Of a DNA stretch of 64,000 bases, positions 34,451 through 43,236 are shown piece after piece (position 1 is the stretch's first letter; each line of letters opens with the position of its first letter). The notes beneath the pieces are model-generated. The model saw nothing but the letters and a program-made list of their open reading frames with translations. It was not told the origin of the DNA and did no database searches. A program made the position numbers and the translations under genes. The stretch spans positions 744,001-808,000 of the forward strand of contig NZ_JAQPCN010000001.1 in assembly GCF_028464225.1 (NCBI RefSeq), written 5' to 3'. Source of the DNA: Zeaxanthinibacter sp. PT1. GTDB lineage: Bacteria > Bacteroidota > Bacteroidia > Flavobacteriales > Flavobacteriaceae.

Positions 34451-35506
34451 ATGGCCACCAAGTCACTGAAAGCCAGGCATGATGAACTGGCTGCCACAGA
34501 CAGGCAACTAGACATCCTTAACGGGGGTATTTTTGAAGAAGGGGAGCTCCCTTATTTTAAAGATAAAATCGCAAAAACAGGTCACTTTCCTCTCCGGCCC
34601 AAGAAACTGGAGATCCTGCAGATCAATGTAGGGTATATGTGTAACCAGGTATGTGAACACTGCCATGTAGACGCAGGTCCGGATCGGAAAGAGATCATGA
34701 CCCGTGAAACCATGACGCAATGCCTGGAGGTAATCCGGAATACAGGAGCACACACCCTGGATCTTACCGGGGGAGCCCCGGAGATGAACCCTGATTTTCG
34801 CTGGTTCGTCGAAGAAGCTTCAAAAGCAGGTATACAGGATTTTATAGTTCGGTCTAATCTCACCATAATAAGAGCGAACAAGAAATACCACGATTTACCT
34901 GAGTTTTTTAAGAAGCATAATGTTCATGTGGTGTCCTCCATGCCTCATTACACCCGTGGCAAAACGGACAAACAACGTGGCGACGGGGTGTTTGACAAAT
35001 CAATACAGGCACTGAAAGACCTCAATGCCGTAGGCTATGGTATGCCGGGAAGCGATTTAAGATTAGACTTGGTTTATAATCCCTCCGGGGCTTTTTTACC
35101 CGGGGACCAGGTTGCCATGGAAAAAGATTTCAAGAAGGCCCTGGACGAAGATTTTGGTATACAGTTCCATAATCTATTCGCTATTACCAACCTACCCATC
35201 GCCCGATTCCTGGATTACCTTTTAGCATCGGAGAATTACGAAGATTACATGTATTCGCTTGTAGAGGCGTATAACCCTGCCGCAGTGGAAAACGTTATGT
35301 GCACCAACACCATTTCTATCAGCTGGGACGGTTGGTTATATGATTGTGATTTTAACCAGATGCTTGGCCTGAAGGTAGACAGCAAGGTAAAACACATCTC
35401 CGATTATAATGAAGACCTGCTAAACGACAGGAATATCCTGATTTCACAGCACTGTTATGGTTGCACAGCAGGTGCAGGAAGTAGCTGCCAGGGTACTGTA
35501 GCATGA
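34451..35506 (+). CDS. arsS: Arsenosugar biosynthesis radical SAM protein ArsS
   Basis: 351-residue radical SAM enzyme proposed to attach the deoxyadenosyl group of SAM to dimethylarsenite, a step to arsenosugars. The 4Fe-4S cysteines are in GYMCNQVCEHCHVDAGP (CxxxCxxC), followed by LDLTGGAPEMNP. The C-terminal end has the extra cysteine set HCYGCTAGAGSSCQG typical of this family. Paired with the peroxidase-like gene. No arsM methyltransferase is present in the window. Confidence 0.9.
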   Translation: MATKSLKARHDELAATDRQLDILNGGIFEEGELPYFKDKIAKTGHFPLRPKKLEILQINVGYMCNQVCEHCHVDAGPDRKEIMTRETMTQCLEVIRNTGAHTLDLTGGAPEMNPDFRWFVEEASKAGIQDFIVRSNLTIIRANKKYHDLPEFFKKHNVHVVSSMPHYTRGKTDKQRGDGVFDKSIQALKDLNAVGYGMPGSDLRLDLVYNPSGAFLPGDQVAMEKDFKKALDEDFGIQFHNLFAITNLPIARFLDYLLASENYEDYMYSLVEAYNPAAVENVMCTNTISISWDGWLYDCDFNQMLGLKVDSKVKHISDYNEDLLNDRNILISQHCYGCTAGAGSSCQGTVA

Positions 35507-35514
35507 TGAAATGC

Positions 35515-35549
35515 ACTTGGTCGGATTTTATTTCCGACCAAGTGGTCGG
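35515..35549 (+). promoter_or_regulatory. Hairpin after arsS overlapping a TetR-operator-like palindrome
   Basis: ACTTGGTCGGA and TCCGACCAAGT form an 11-bp stem with a 7-nt loop 8 nt after the arsS stop, but no T-run follows. The right arm also belongs to a second palindrome CCGACC-AAGT-GGTCGG (35534-35549). Three half-sites thus stand in a row before the TetR gene. The same core occurs at 10012-10027. Confidence 0.5.
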
Positions 35550-35701
35550 TCGACCCTGGCCTTCACCCGGCATTTGATCGGATTTTCTGCCACTGAACGA
35601 ATATTTTCTTCTCTACATCCTAAAATCTTCCTGTCATCACAAGATCGGGAGTTCTTTGTAAGAGACTCAAGAGTCTGTTTTGAACCCAAATCCCAAATCT
35701 C

Positions 35702-36316
35702 ATGGATAAGACACTTAAACGCATGGCCACCATGCACAGAATGCAGGTAACAGGGCTTGAATTATTCTACCAAAACGGGTATTACAATACCAGTATTGAT
35801 GATATCCTTAAAGCACTTGGCTTGTCTAAAGGTGCATTTTACTACCACTTTGACTCCAAGGAAGACTTCTTTATAAGCATAGTGCAGAACCTCGTAGTGC
35901 AGAAGTTCTACAGTCACATGATAGAACCCATTGAAGGTCAGGAAGATCCCTTGAACAATATTCTGAATACTTTTGAAAATTCCCTGGCCACAGCAGAACA
36001 TAACAGCTTGGACCACGGTTTTATGCTGTCTAATTTTATAACGGAATTCAATGGTAAGAACCCGGTAATAATGAAGTACCTGAAGGACATTTACCAGATA
36101 TGGGAAGTTAACCTGGTTTCTTTGCTGCAAAAGGGAAAATCTGACGGTTATGTGGCCAGGCACGTGGACAGCGAAGGAGTTGCCTCTTACCTGACAGCCT
36201 CCTATATAGGAATAAGGACCCTGATGGTAGAAGGAAATTCCAGGACTTTAAGATACCAGTACATCCAGCAATTGCGCCAGTATTTTAAAATGTTGGCACA
36301 AAAAGAAATGGCCTGA
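35702..36316 (+). CDS. TetR/AcrR family transcriptional regulator
   Basis: 204 residues. N-terminal helix-turn-helix (YNTSIDDILKALGLSKGAFYYHFDSKEDFF) at about 30-60, then an all-helical ligand domain. Start ATG at 35702; later ATGs at codons 8 and 11 are possible. The upstream palindrome at 35534-35549 is a likely operator for autoregulation. The ligand is unknown; proximity to arsS makes control of the ars pair possible but unproved. Convergent with the GT9 gene, one base apart. Confidence 0.9.
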   Translation: MDKTLKRMATMHRMQVTGLELFYQNGYYNTSIDDILKALGLSKGAFYYHFDSKEDFFISIVQNLVVQKFYSHMIEPIEGQEDPLNNILNTFENSLATAEHNSLDHGFMLSNFITEFNGKNPVIMKYLKDIYQIWEVNLVSLLQKGKSDGYVARHVDSEGVASYLTASYIGIRTLMVEGNSRTLRYQYIQQLRQYFKMLAQKEMA

Positions 36317-37363
36317 TCATCCAGCTGTGATTTCCTTGATCTTTTCCAATACAGCTGCAGGACTAATGGTGTTCATGGCATTTTCGTAACCCTCCGGAAC
36401 TTTGTTCCCGTATACCGAGGTAGGAATCCCGGGATACTGAGACCGGTCTGCCAGTAAACTATATTCAGCATCCTGCCCAAACGGGTAGAACCCGGTATAA
36501 GGATGTGTAACACCCCATAGGGTTAAAGTGGGAATTCCGTACATGGCTGCGAGATGGGCGTTACCACTGTCCATGGCCAGCATCATATCAAGGCAGGAAA
36601 TCAATGCCAGTTCTTCCTCAAATGACCCCTTGCCCACCAGGTTGGTACAATGCTCATATTTCATTTCCCACTGACTCAGTAATTGACCTTCCTGTTCTCC
36701 TCCTCCAAAGAGAAAAATACTATACTTCTCCCCCTTTGTAAGTTGCGCAACCACTTCTTCCATTTTATCCAGAGGGTATTGTTTCCCGGGATATGCAGCA
36801 AAAGGGGCAACACCAATCCATTTTCTCTTATCTGACCCGATAAGATTATTCAGCCCAGCGGGCAACGGCTGCCGCTTTAATACATCGGTATTTCTGAGCT
36901 CAAGGGGAAACCCCAGCTTCTCAAATACTTCGGTGTATCTTTCGAAAGTGGTTTTTAAAGGCGAAAAATCCTTTTTGATTGTAGCGGTAATCGCTTTCTT
37001 CCCCGGCCTGCCTTTATCGATCTGGCGAAATGGGAAGGCATTAAAAAGGGTGAAAAGTCTCAGGAGGTGAGTTCGTAGAACGCCGTGCAGGTCTGCTACG
37101 GCCATGGGATTCAATCTGGAAATATCACGGGCCAATCTCCAAATACCAAGAATACCTCTATGTTTACCCTGCAGGTCTGCGGTAAAAACCTGAACCCCGG
37201 GAACCTGCCGGATGATCTTTCCGAAAAACGGCCGGGTCACAAATGTGAGTGGGATGTCGGGGTATTTCTTCCTGAATGCAAGGATTACAGGGATGGTCAT
37301 CGCCACATCACCCATAGCCGATAAACGCAGGATGACAATGGGCTTCTCTTTATTTTTGCCCAC
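36317..37363 (-). CDS. Glycosyltransferase family 9 (heptosyltransferase-like)
   Basis: About 348 residues with the GT-B fold of heptosyltransferases: N-terminal VILRLSAMGDVAMTIPVILA, and C-terminal SIFLFGGGEQEGQ, MLAMDSGNAHLAAMYGIPTL. It transfers a sugar to lipopolysaccharide core on the cytoplasmic side. I place the start at GTG 37363 (VGKNKEKP); ATGs at 37384 and 37390 are in frame but lie deeper in the DUF4254 gene, which ends at 37350. The overlap shows translational coupling with that gene. Confidence 0.85.
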   Translation of the reverse strand: MGKNKEKPIVILRLSAMGDVAMTIPVILAFRKKYPDIPLTFVTRPFFGKIIRQVPGVQVFTADLQGKHRGILGIWRLARDISRLNPMAVADLHGVLRTHLLRLFTLFNAFPFRQIDKGRPGKKAITATIKKDFSPLKTTFERYTEVFEKLGFPLELRNTDVLKRQPLPAGLNNLIGSDKRKWIGVAPFAAYPGKQYPLDKMEEVVAQLTKGEKYSIFLFGGGEQEGQLLSQWEMKYEHCTNLVGKGSFEEELALISCLDMMLAMDSGNAHLAAMYGIPTLTLWGVTHPYTGFYPFGQDAEYSLLADRSQYPGIPTSVYGNKVPEGYENAMNTISPAAVLEKIKEITAG

Positions 37364-37955
37364 GAAGCACGGGATTAAGCTCATCGTCATTGTACATCTT
37401 CATCTGCTTATAGACTTTCATGTACTTATTTCCATTCTCTATATCGTTCAGAAGCTGGTCTATGGCTGTCGAAAGATCCTTTCGCTGTTCCAGTAATATT
37501 TGAAGTTTTCCCTCGCAGGCTTTACGATGATCCCCCGTGGCATCAGAACGCTCGGCCTCTTCTTTCATGTGGTAGATCTTAAGGGCCAGGATAGACAAGC
37601 GGTCTATGGCCCATGCGGGGCTTTCAGTATTAATGGTCGCGTCATCTTTAATTTCTACCGATTGGTATTTTTGCAGGAAAAAGGAATCGATATACTCCAC
37701 AAGGTCTGTTCTTTCCTGGTTACTGGCATCGATCTTCCTTTTCAGTTCCAGTGCAGCTACGGGATTAATCTCCGGGTCACGGATAAGGTCTTCAAAATGC
37801 CATTGCACCGTATCTATCCAGTTTTTCCTATAGAGCAGGTGTTCAATATCTCCTGCAGGATAAGGATTCTTAAGTTCCTGGTCTACCCGGTCTATTACAT
37901 GGTATTGCTCTATACTTTCTTCAAATATGCGATTTGCGATTTGGCTGAACGGCAT
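37350..37955 (-). CDS. DUF4254 domain protein
   Basis: 201 residues from ATG at 37955 (MPFSQIANRIFEES). A TTG in frame at 37976 would lie inside the promoter box and is rejected. The protein is helical and charged, with the family stretches LYRKNWIDTVQWHFEDLIRD and NTESPAWAIDRLSILALKIY. Function unknown; in this family it usually stands before a GT9 gene, as here, so a role in lipopolysaccharide assembly is inferred. Confidence 0.85.
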   Translation of the reverse strand: MPFSQIANRIFEESIEQYHVIDRVDQELKNPYPAGDIEHLLYRKNWIDTVQWHFEDLIRDPEINPVAALELKRKIDASNQERTDLVEYIDSFFLQKYQSVEIKDDATINTESPAWAIDRLSILALKIYHMKEEAERSDATGDHRKACEGKLQILLEQRKDLSTAIDQLLNDIENGNKYMKVYKQMKMYNDDELNPVLRGQK

Positions 37956-37973
37956 CTTTTTATCCTTTTGCCG

Positions 37974-38005
37974 CAAAGATACTTTTTATTTCAGAACTGT
38001 TTCAA
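37974..38005 (-). promoter_or_regulatory. Promoter of the DUF4254-GT9 operon
   Basis: Minus strand: TTG (38003-38005), 21 nt, TATCTTTG (37974-37981), a full consensus match, 18 nt before the ATG at 37955. It lies in the 3' end of the DUF6427 gene. Confidence 0.65.
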
Positions 38006-38924
38006 GAAGCAGCACTCCGAAGGGAATCAGTACTGAGAGAACCAGGGTAATTTCCTTGATCTTGTGTCTCCTGATAATCTCTACATACTTGGCCAGGAGG
38101 GTTGCTGCCGGAAAAAAAGTGATCAGAACGGGATAGCGGCCGGGTCCGGTTTCCAGCAGCGTGATCACCAGGCCAACCGCCACGGAGATCACAACCAAAC
38201 GCAAGGTAATAATTCGGCCCATTCCCAACTGCCCCAGTTTGAGGAAGGCAAGAAACCCGGTAAATACAATCAGGACGATATACGCGATAAGCTTTGTACT
38301 ATTCTGCCAGGAGGCGTAGAACTGCAGGTCAAAATTCCAGATAAAATGGAAATGTTCGCCAAAAAACGATTCCTTGCCCAAAAGGATCAAGAAACTCCAG
38401 CTGATCAAAGCAACCGTTACCGCTCCCGCCAGTGGAAGCAACCAGTTCCTGATATTCTTGGGGTCGTAGAAATAAATGGCGACATACAGCACCACCATGT
38501 ATAATAAAGCCCATTGATAAAACAGGCTGGCCAGGGCTATCCAAAGAGAAGCATCGTATATTTTTAGTTTTATGTCTTTGGCGGTTTTCAGGCTTATCGC
38601 TCTCCTTGTAGCCAGGAGCAGGAAAAACCCACAGAAAATGGCATTATTATCGATTAGAACCTGGGGGAAGATCACGAAGAGCATGGTGTAATAGAGCATC
38701 GCATAAGAATTACTTCCCATGATCTGGTTGCGTTTCACGATGAAATCAACCACAAAAACACTAAAAAGCAGTAAAGAGAGAACTAAGGTTTGCCCCAATA
38801 CCTGTTCAGGTTCGTAAGAAATGTTGAAAAAGAAAAAATGGGTAATCCAATAGAAGAAAAACAGGAAGCCCATCAGGATGATATAGTTTATCGGCTTAGT
38901 TTTTCCAAAAACACTTGAAATCAT
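37986..38924 (-). CDS. DUF6427 multi-helix membrane protein
   Basis: 312 residues, about eight to ten membrane helices, starting SSVFGKTKPINYIILMGFLF, with the loop YEPEQVLGQTL and a final helix EITLVLSVLIPFGVLLLETV. It fits the flavobacterial DUF6427 family as I remember it. Divergent to the DUF6341 gene and near purD, a recurrent neighbourhood in this family. Function unknown. Confidence 0.75.
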   Translation of the reverse strand: MISSVFGKTKPINYIILMGFLFFFYWITHFFFFNISYEPEQVLGQTLVLSLLLFSVFVVDFIVKRNQIMGSNSYAMLYYTMLFVIFPQVLIDNNAIFCGFFLLLATRRAISLKTAKDIKLKIYDASLWIALASLFYQWALLYMVVLYVAIYFYDPKNIRNWLLPLAGAVTVALISWSFLILLGKESFFGEHFHFIWNFDLQFYASWQNSTKLIAYIVLIVFTGFLAFLKLGQLGMGRIITLRLVVISVAVGLVITLLETGPGRYPVLITFFPAATLLAKYVEIIRRHKIKEITLVLSVLIPFGVLLLETVLK

Positions 38925-38944
38925 CCCCGGTTTTTATATTTTTG
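38915..38944 (+). promoter_or_regulatory. Promoter of the DUF6341 gene
   Basis: TTG (38915-38917), 19 nt, TATTTTTG (38937-38944), a full match to the Bacteroidota consensus, 19 nt before the ATG. Confidence 0.7.
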
Positions 38945-38963
38945 TGCTGTAAATATAACCAAG

Positions 38964-39185
38964 ATGAAAGCATTTTTTGAAGGCATTGAAGATTTATTCG
39001 TAAACGTCCTTTTTGCGCCTTTAGATTTTTTGAGGTTCATGGACAGCTGGTGGCTTGCTAATACCCTGAATTGGATATTTGTAATCATAGGGACGATAGC
39101 CATGGTCTATTGGCTGAAGCAATTGAAAATTTTCAATGACCGGGAGGAAGAGGACAAGAGTATCACATCTCACAGTTACCTTTAA
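38964..39185 (+). CDS. DUF6341 small membrane protein
   Basis: 73 residues: an amphipathic start MKAFFEGIEDLFVNVLFAPL, a membrane helix at about 33-50 (NWIFVIIGTIAMVYWLKQL) and an acidic tail. Members of this family are sometimes labelled uracil phosphoribosyltransferase in error. It has its own consensus promoter and a strong terminator (39211-39237), so it is a well-defined single gene in spite of its size. Function unknown. Confidence 0.85.
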   Translation: MKAFFEGIEDLFVNVLFAPLDFLRFMDSWWLANTLNWIFVIIGTIAMVYWLKQLKIFNDREEEDKSITSHSYL

Positions 39186-39210
39186 TCGTCTGAAAAGAGT
39201 ATAAAATATA

Positions 39211-39237
39211 AACCCGCCGGATTGGCGGGTTTTTTTA
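39211..39237 (+). terminator. Terminator between the DUF6341 gene and purD
   Basis: AACCCGCC and GGCGGGTT form an 8-bp stem with a 5-nt loop, followed by six further T residues on the plus strand. It lies directly after the purD stop on the other strand and may serve both genes. Confidence 0.85.
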
Positions 39238-40509
39238 TTACAGATCAAATCCAATATCATCCCGGTAATATACCCCGTCAAATGATATTTTTTCGGCTTC
39301 CTTGTACGAGCTCTTCAGGGCATCCATAAAGTTGTCCCCAAAGGCGGTCAATGCAAGTACCCTGCCCCCGTTGGTCACTATCTTTCCATGCTCTGTCGTA
39401 GTGCCTGCATGAAACGGAATTGCATCCTTTACCTCATCCAGTCCTGATATCACTTTTTTCTTTTCATACCCCCCGGGGTAACCCCCGGAAACCAACATTA
39501 CTGTAGTAGCCGAACGAGGGTCAATCTCGAGCTCTACAGAACCAAGTCTTCCTTCTGCAAGTGCCTGGAACAATTCAACCAAATCATTCTTCACCCTGGG
39601 AATAACCACTTCGGTTTCCGGGTCACCAAGACGTACGTTATATTCAATTACCTTGGGATCATCCCCTACTTTGATCAGGCCGATAAAAATAAAACCGACA
39701 TAAGGAATCCCGTCCTTTTTAAGCCCTTCTACCGTGGGTTTAACGATACGGGCGTGTATTCTTGCCTCAAAATCCTTATCGGCAAAGGGAACCGGGGAAA
39801 CAGCTCCCATACCGCCGGTATTAAGACCGGTGTCACCTTTACCGATACGCTTGTAGTCTTTTGCCATCGGCAGCACCTTGTAATCATTCCCATCAGTTAG
39901 TACAAAGCAACTGAGTTCAATCCCTGACAGGAACTCTTCGATCACTACGGTGCGACTTGCCTCGCCGAACTTAGAATCGACCAACATGGCCTCTAATTCA
40001 TCCTTGGCTTCCTGTAGATCGTCCAGGATAAGTACGCCTTTCCCAGCCGCAAGTCCGTCTGCCTTTAGTACATAAGGTGGGTCTAAAGTTTCCAGGAATG
40101 CCTGCCCGGCTTCCAGTTCTCCGGCTTTAAAACTTTGGTAGGCCGCGGTGGGGATGTTGTGCCGGTACATGAATTCCTTGGCAAACTGCTTACTTCCCTC
40201 AAGGGTAGCAGCCTGTTTCTGTGGTCCGATAACAGGGATGTTATTCAACTGCTCATCTCCGAGGAAGAAATCATGAATACCTTGTACAAGGGGAACTTCC
40301 GGGCCAACGATGACCATTTCTACCCCGTGTTGCAGAACCGCCTTCTTTACTCCTTCAAAGTCTTCTACAGATATATCGAGATTGGTTCCGAGTCCTGCGG
40401 TACCCGCATTTCCGGGCGCTATAAAGAGTTGGCTACATTTGGGACTCTGATCTAGTTTCCAGGCCAGCGTATGTTCACGCCCTCCTGAACCGAGGATAAG
40501 GATATTCAT
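39238..40509 (-). CDS. purD: Phosphoribosylamine--glycine ligase
   Basis: Second step of purine synthesis: ATP-dependent joining of glycine to phosphoribosylamine. 423 residues: N-terminal NILILGSGGREHTLAWKL, the ATP-grasp core with DGLAAGKGV and EEFLSGIELSCF, GLNTGGMGAVSP, and YNVRLGDPETEVV. A minus-7 box TATTTTTG (40527-40534, minus strand) lies 17 nt upstream. It is monocistronic. Confidence 0.97.
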   Translation of the reverse strand: MNILILGSGGREHTLAWKLDQSPKCSQLFIAPGNAGTAGLGTNLDISVEDFEGVKKAVLQHGVEMVIVGPEVPLVQGIHDFFLGDEQLNNIPVIGPQKQAATLEGSKQFAKEFMYRHNIPTAAYQSFKAGELEAGQAFLETLDPPYVLKADGLAAGKGVLILDDLQEAKDELEAMLVDSKFGEASRTVVIEEFLSGIELSCFVLTDGNDYKVLPMAKDYKRIGKGDTGLNTGGMGAVSPVPFADKDFEARIHARIVKPTVEGLKKDGIPYVGFIFIGLIKVGDDPKVIEYNVRLGDPETEVVIPRVKNDLVELFQALAEGRLGSVELEIDPRSATTVMLVSGGYPGGYEKKKVISGLDEVKDAIPFHAGTTTEHGKIVTNGGRVLALTAFGDNFMDALKSSYKEAEKISFDGVYYRDDIGFDL

Positions 40510-40536
40510 ATGACTAAAGTTTGGGGCAAAAATACA

Positions 40537-40586
40537 GTAAGCGGTCTAAAGAACAGGTGAATCCACCCGAATTTTAGACCGCTTAC
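40537..40586 (-). terminator. Long inverted repeat between uxs and purD, probable terminator
   Basis: GTAAGCGGTCTAAA (40537-40550) and TTTAGACCGCTTAC (40573-40586) are perfect 14-nt inverted arms around 22 nt. It lies 21 nt after the uxs stop. On the minus strand it is followed by TGTATTTTTG, which also holds the purD minus-7 box (40527-40534). Confidence 0.65.
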
Positions 40587-40607
40587 GTTTATTGAGAATT
40601 ATTAATT

Positions 40608-41594
40608 CTATTTCCTGTTCCGGCTACTGAAATCGCGATGCTCCGTTTTCTCCAACTCTTCCTGGGAAAGCGTTTTAAAATAATCGAATGTTTTGCGCAT
40701 TCCTTCTTCCCTGCCCACCTTAGGTTCCCACCCTAGGATCTCCTTGGCTTTAGTGATATCGGGCTGGCGTTGCATAGGGTCGTCTTTCGGCAACGGCTTA
40801 TAAACTATTTTCTGGTCTGTCCCCGTGAGCTTGATAATTTCCTCTGCGAAATCCTTGATGGTGATCTCGTGTGGGTTCCCGATATTCACCGGCATGGTGT
40901 AATCGCTCATCAGCAAACGGTAGATCCCTTCAATCTCATCATCCACATAACAGAAAGAACGGGTCTGGGAGCCATCACCGAACACGGTAAGGTCTTCTCC
41001 CCGGAGGGCCTGTCCCATAAACGCAGGAATTACCCTGCCATCATTTAACCTCATCCGCGGACCATAGGTATTAAAAATCCTGACAATCCGCGTATCCAGT
41101 CCATGAAAACGATGATAGGCCATAGTGATGGATTCCTGGAATCGTTTCGCCTCGTCATAAACTCCCCTGGGGCCGATAGTATTCACATTTCCGTAATATT
41201 CTTCGGTCTGCGGATGAACCAAGGGATCCCCGTAGATCTCCGAAGTAGATGCGATGAGAATTCGTGCGCCTTTTTCTTTAGCTAGTCCAAGCAGGTTATG
41301 CGTCCCCAGGGCGCCAACCTTCAGGGTCTGGATCGGAATTTTAAGATAATCTATAGGGCTAGCCGGTGAGGCAAAATGCAGGATATAATCCAGCTTTCCG
41401 GCCACATGCACAAATTTGGTCACATCGTGATGATAGAACTCAAACTCGGGCAGCTTAAACAGGTGCTCAATGTTCTTCAGGTCTCCTGTAATCAGGTTAT
41501 CCATCCCGATCACGTGAAAGCCTTCATTGATAAAACGATCACAGAGATGTGACCCCAGGAATCCGGCAGCACCGGTGATTAATACTCTTTTCAT
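40608..41594 (-). CDS. uxs: UDP-glucuronate decarboxylase (UDP-xylose synthase)
   Basis: NAD-dependent short-chain dehydrogenase turning UDP-glucuronate into UDP-xylose. 328 residues: [27 protein letters not shown], the catalytic TSEIYGDP and YDEAKR, and RTYGPRM-like [14 protein letters not shown]. It follows ugd by 57 nt, so the two make UDP-xylose from UDP-glucose in two steps. Confidence 0.93.
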   Translation of the reverse strand: MKRVLITGAAGFLGSHLCDRFINEGFHVIGMDNLITGDLKNIEHLFKLPEFEFYHHDVTKFVHVAGKLDYILHFASPASPIDYLKIPIQTLKVGALGTHNLLGLAKEKGARILIASTSEIYGDPLVHPQTEEYYGNVNTIGPRGVYDEAKRFQESITMAYHRFHGLDTRIVRIFNTYGPRMRLNDGRVIPAFMGQALRGEDLTVFGDGSQTRSFCYVDDEIEGIYRLLMSDYTMPVNIGNPHEITIKDFAEEIIKLTGTDQKIVYKPLPKDDPMQRQPDITKAKEILGWEPKVGREEGMRKTFDYFKTLSQEELEKTEHRDFSSRNRK

Positions 41595-41651
41595 ATAATT
41601 ACCTTAAACTTCATGATTGGCACTAAGGTCAAGCTATATTTTGACATATCG

Positions 41652-43079
41652 TCAATGGGCAGACTGCACTATTTGTGACTCTTGTGCTCCTTCCCCAATT
41701 CGGTAATATACAAACCCTATATCGTTCAGGAGATTTTTGTCCAGGATTCCGCGGCCATCAAATACAAATGCTGGCTTCTGCATATTGTCGTAAATCCTAT
41801 TCCAGTCATAATCCTTAAACTCCTCCCATTCGGTCAGTACTGCAACGGCATGGGCATCTTTACAGGCCTCGTATGGATCCTGGAATACTGTGAGTCCTTG
41901 CCTGTTTTCATCAGAAGAGCGAGTATTCAGGTAATCCAGATCGGCGTACATTTGCTCCTCTTCTACTTTTGGGTCATATGCAGCGATCTGTGCCTGTTCG
42001 TTCAACAGGTCATCCGCCACGTAAATGGCTGCAGATTCCCTGGTGTCATTGGTATCTTTCTTAAAAGCCCAGCCCAGGAAAGCGATTTTCTTTCCTGATA
42101 CCGTGTTATAAAGTGTACTGACGATATTATTGGCAAAGCGTCTTTTCTGGTGGTCGTTCATTATGATCACCTGCTCCCAGTAATCAGCCACCTCGTTTAA
42201 ACCGTAGGTCTTCGCGATATATACCAGGTTCAGGATATCCTTCTGGAAACAAGATCCTCCGAATCCTACCGATGATTTCAGGAATTTAGGACCGATCCTA
42301 CTGTCCATCCCTATGGCCTTAGCTACTTCATTTACATCAGCCCCTGTTTTCTCACATAACTCGGACAGCGAATTGATGGAAGATACCCGTTGAGCTAAAA
42401 ATGCATTGGCTGTAAGTTTTGAGAGCTCTGATGACCATACATTGGTGGTCAGGATATTCTCTTGTGGAACCCATTGTGAATACACATTTACAAGTTCCTG
42501 AATAGCTCTTTCCCCCTCCTCTGAGGTTTCTCCTCCGATCAGCACTCGGTCAGGAGCATGAAGATCCTGAATTGCCGTTCCTTCGGCCAGGAATTCTGGA
42601 TTGGAGAGTATCTGGAAGTTTACATTATTCCCGGTATTTTCAAGGATGCTTTTAATAGCAGAGGCTGTTCTTACTGGCAGGGTTGATTTCTCAACGACAA
42701 TCTTATCGCTTTTAGCCACTCGCGCAATTTGCCGGGCGCACAACTCGATATACTTCAGATCCGCGGCCATCCCTTTACCTTTCCCGTAGGTCTTGGTGGG
42801 GGTGTTTACCGAAATAAAGATCATATCGGCATCTTCTATAGCCTGGTCTACTTCTGTAGAGAAGAATAAGTTCCTGCCTCGTGCTTCTTCTACTACCTGG
42901 TCCAGCCCCGGTTCGTAAACCGGTAATTTACTGAGGTCCTCATGGTTCCAGGCTGCGATTCGCTTTTCATTAATATCTACTACGGTAACTTTGATATCGG
43001 GACATTTCTGTGCGATTACCGCCATGGTAGGCCCACCGACATAACCTGCTCCAATACAACATATATGTTTTACTGCCAT
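41652..43079 (-). CDS. ugd: UDP-glucose 6-dehydrogenase
   Basis: Oxidises UDP-glucose to UDP-glucuronate with two NAD. 475 residues, the longer form like animal UGDH rather than the 390-residue bacterial one. NAD site [26 protein letters not shown], the [11 protein letters not shown] block and the catalytic Cys in [10 protein letters not shown]. It has its own full promoter and precedes uxs. Confidence 0.95.
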   Translation of the reverse strand: MAVKHICCIGAGYVGGPTMAVIAQKCPDIKVTVVDINEKRIAAWNHEDLSKLPVYEPGLDQVVEEARGRNLFFSTEVDQAIEDADMIFISVNTPTKTYGKGKGMAADLKYIELCARQIARVAKSDKIVVEKSTLPVRTASAIKSILENTGNNVNFQILSNPEFLAEGTAIQDLHAPDRVLIGGETSEEGERAIQELVNVYSQWVPQENILTTNVWSSELSKLTANAFLAQRVSSINSLSELCEKTGADVNEVAKAIGMDSRIGPKFLKSSVGFGGSCFQKDILNLVYIAKTYGLNEVADYWEQVIIMNDHQKRRFANNIVSTLYNTVSGKKIAFLGWAFKKDTNDTRESAAIYVADDLLNEQAQIAAYDPKVEEEQMYADLDYLNTRSSDENRQGLTVFQDPYEACKDAHAVAVLTEWEEFKDYDWNRIYDNMQKPAFVFDGRGILDKNLLNDIGFVYYRIGEGAQESQIVQSAH

Positions 43080-43122
43080 CTATTATCTTGCTTTAATTCA
43101 ATATACTGGTTAATAATGTCAA

Positions 43123-43153
43123 CAAAAATAAGGGCGATATACATACCCTACAA
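43123..43153 (-). promoter_or_regulatory. Promoter of ugd-uxs
   Basis: Minus strand: TTG (43151-43153), 20 nt, TATTTTTG (43123-43130), full consensus, 43 nt before the ugd ATG. It shows that ugd-uxs can be expressed apart from the polysaccharide operon upstream. Confidence 0.7.
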
Positions 43154-43236
43154 TTAATTCTGTTTAAAGACCGGTTTACGGGGTAAAAATGTACTCAATA
43201 GCGCTCTTTTAGAACTTCTCCAGGCTACGATATGCC

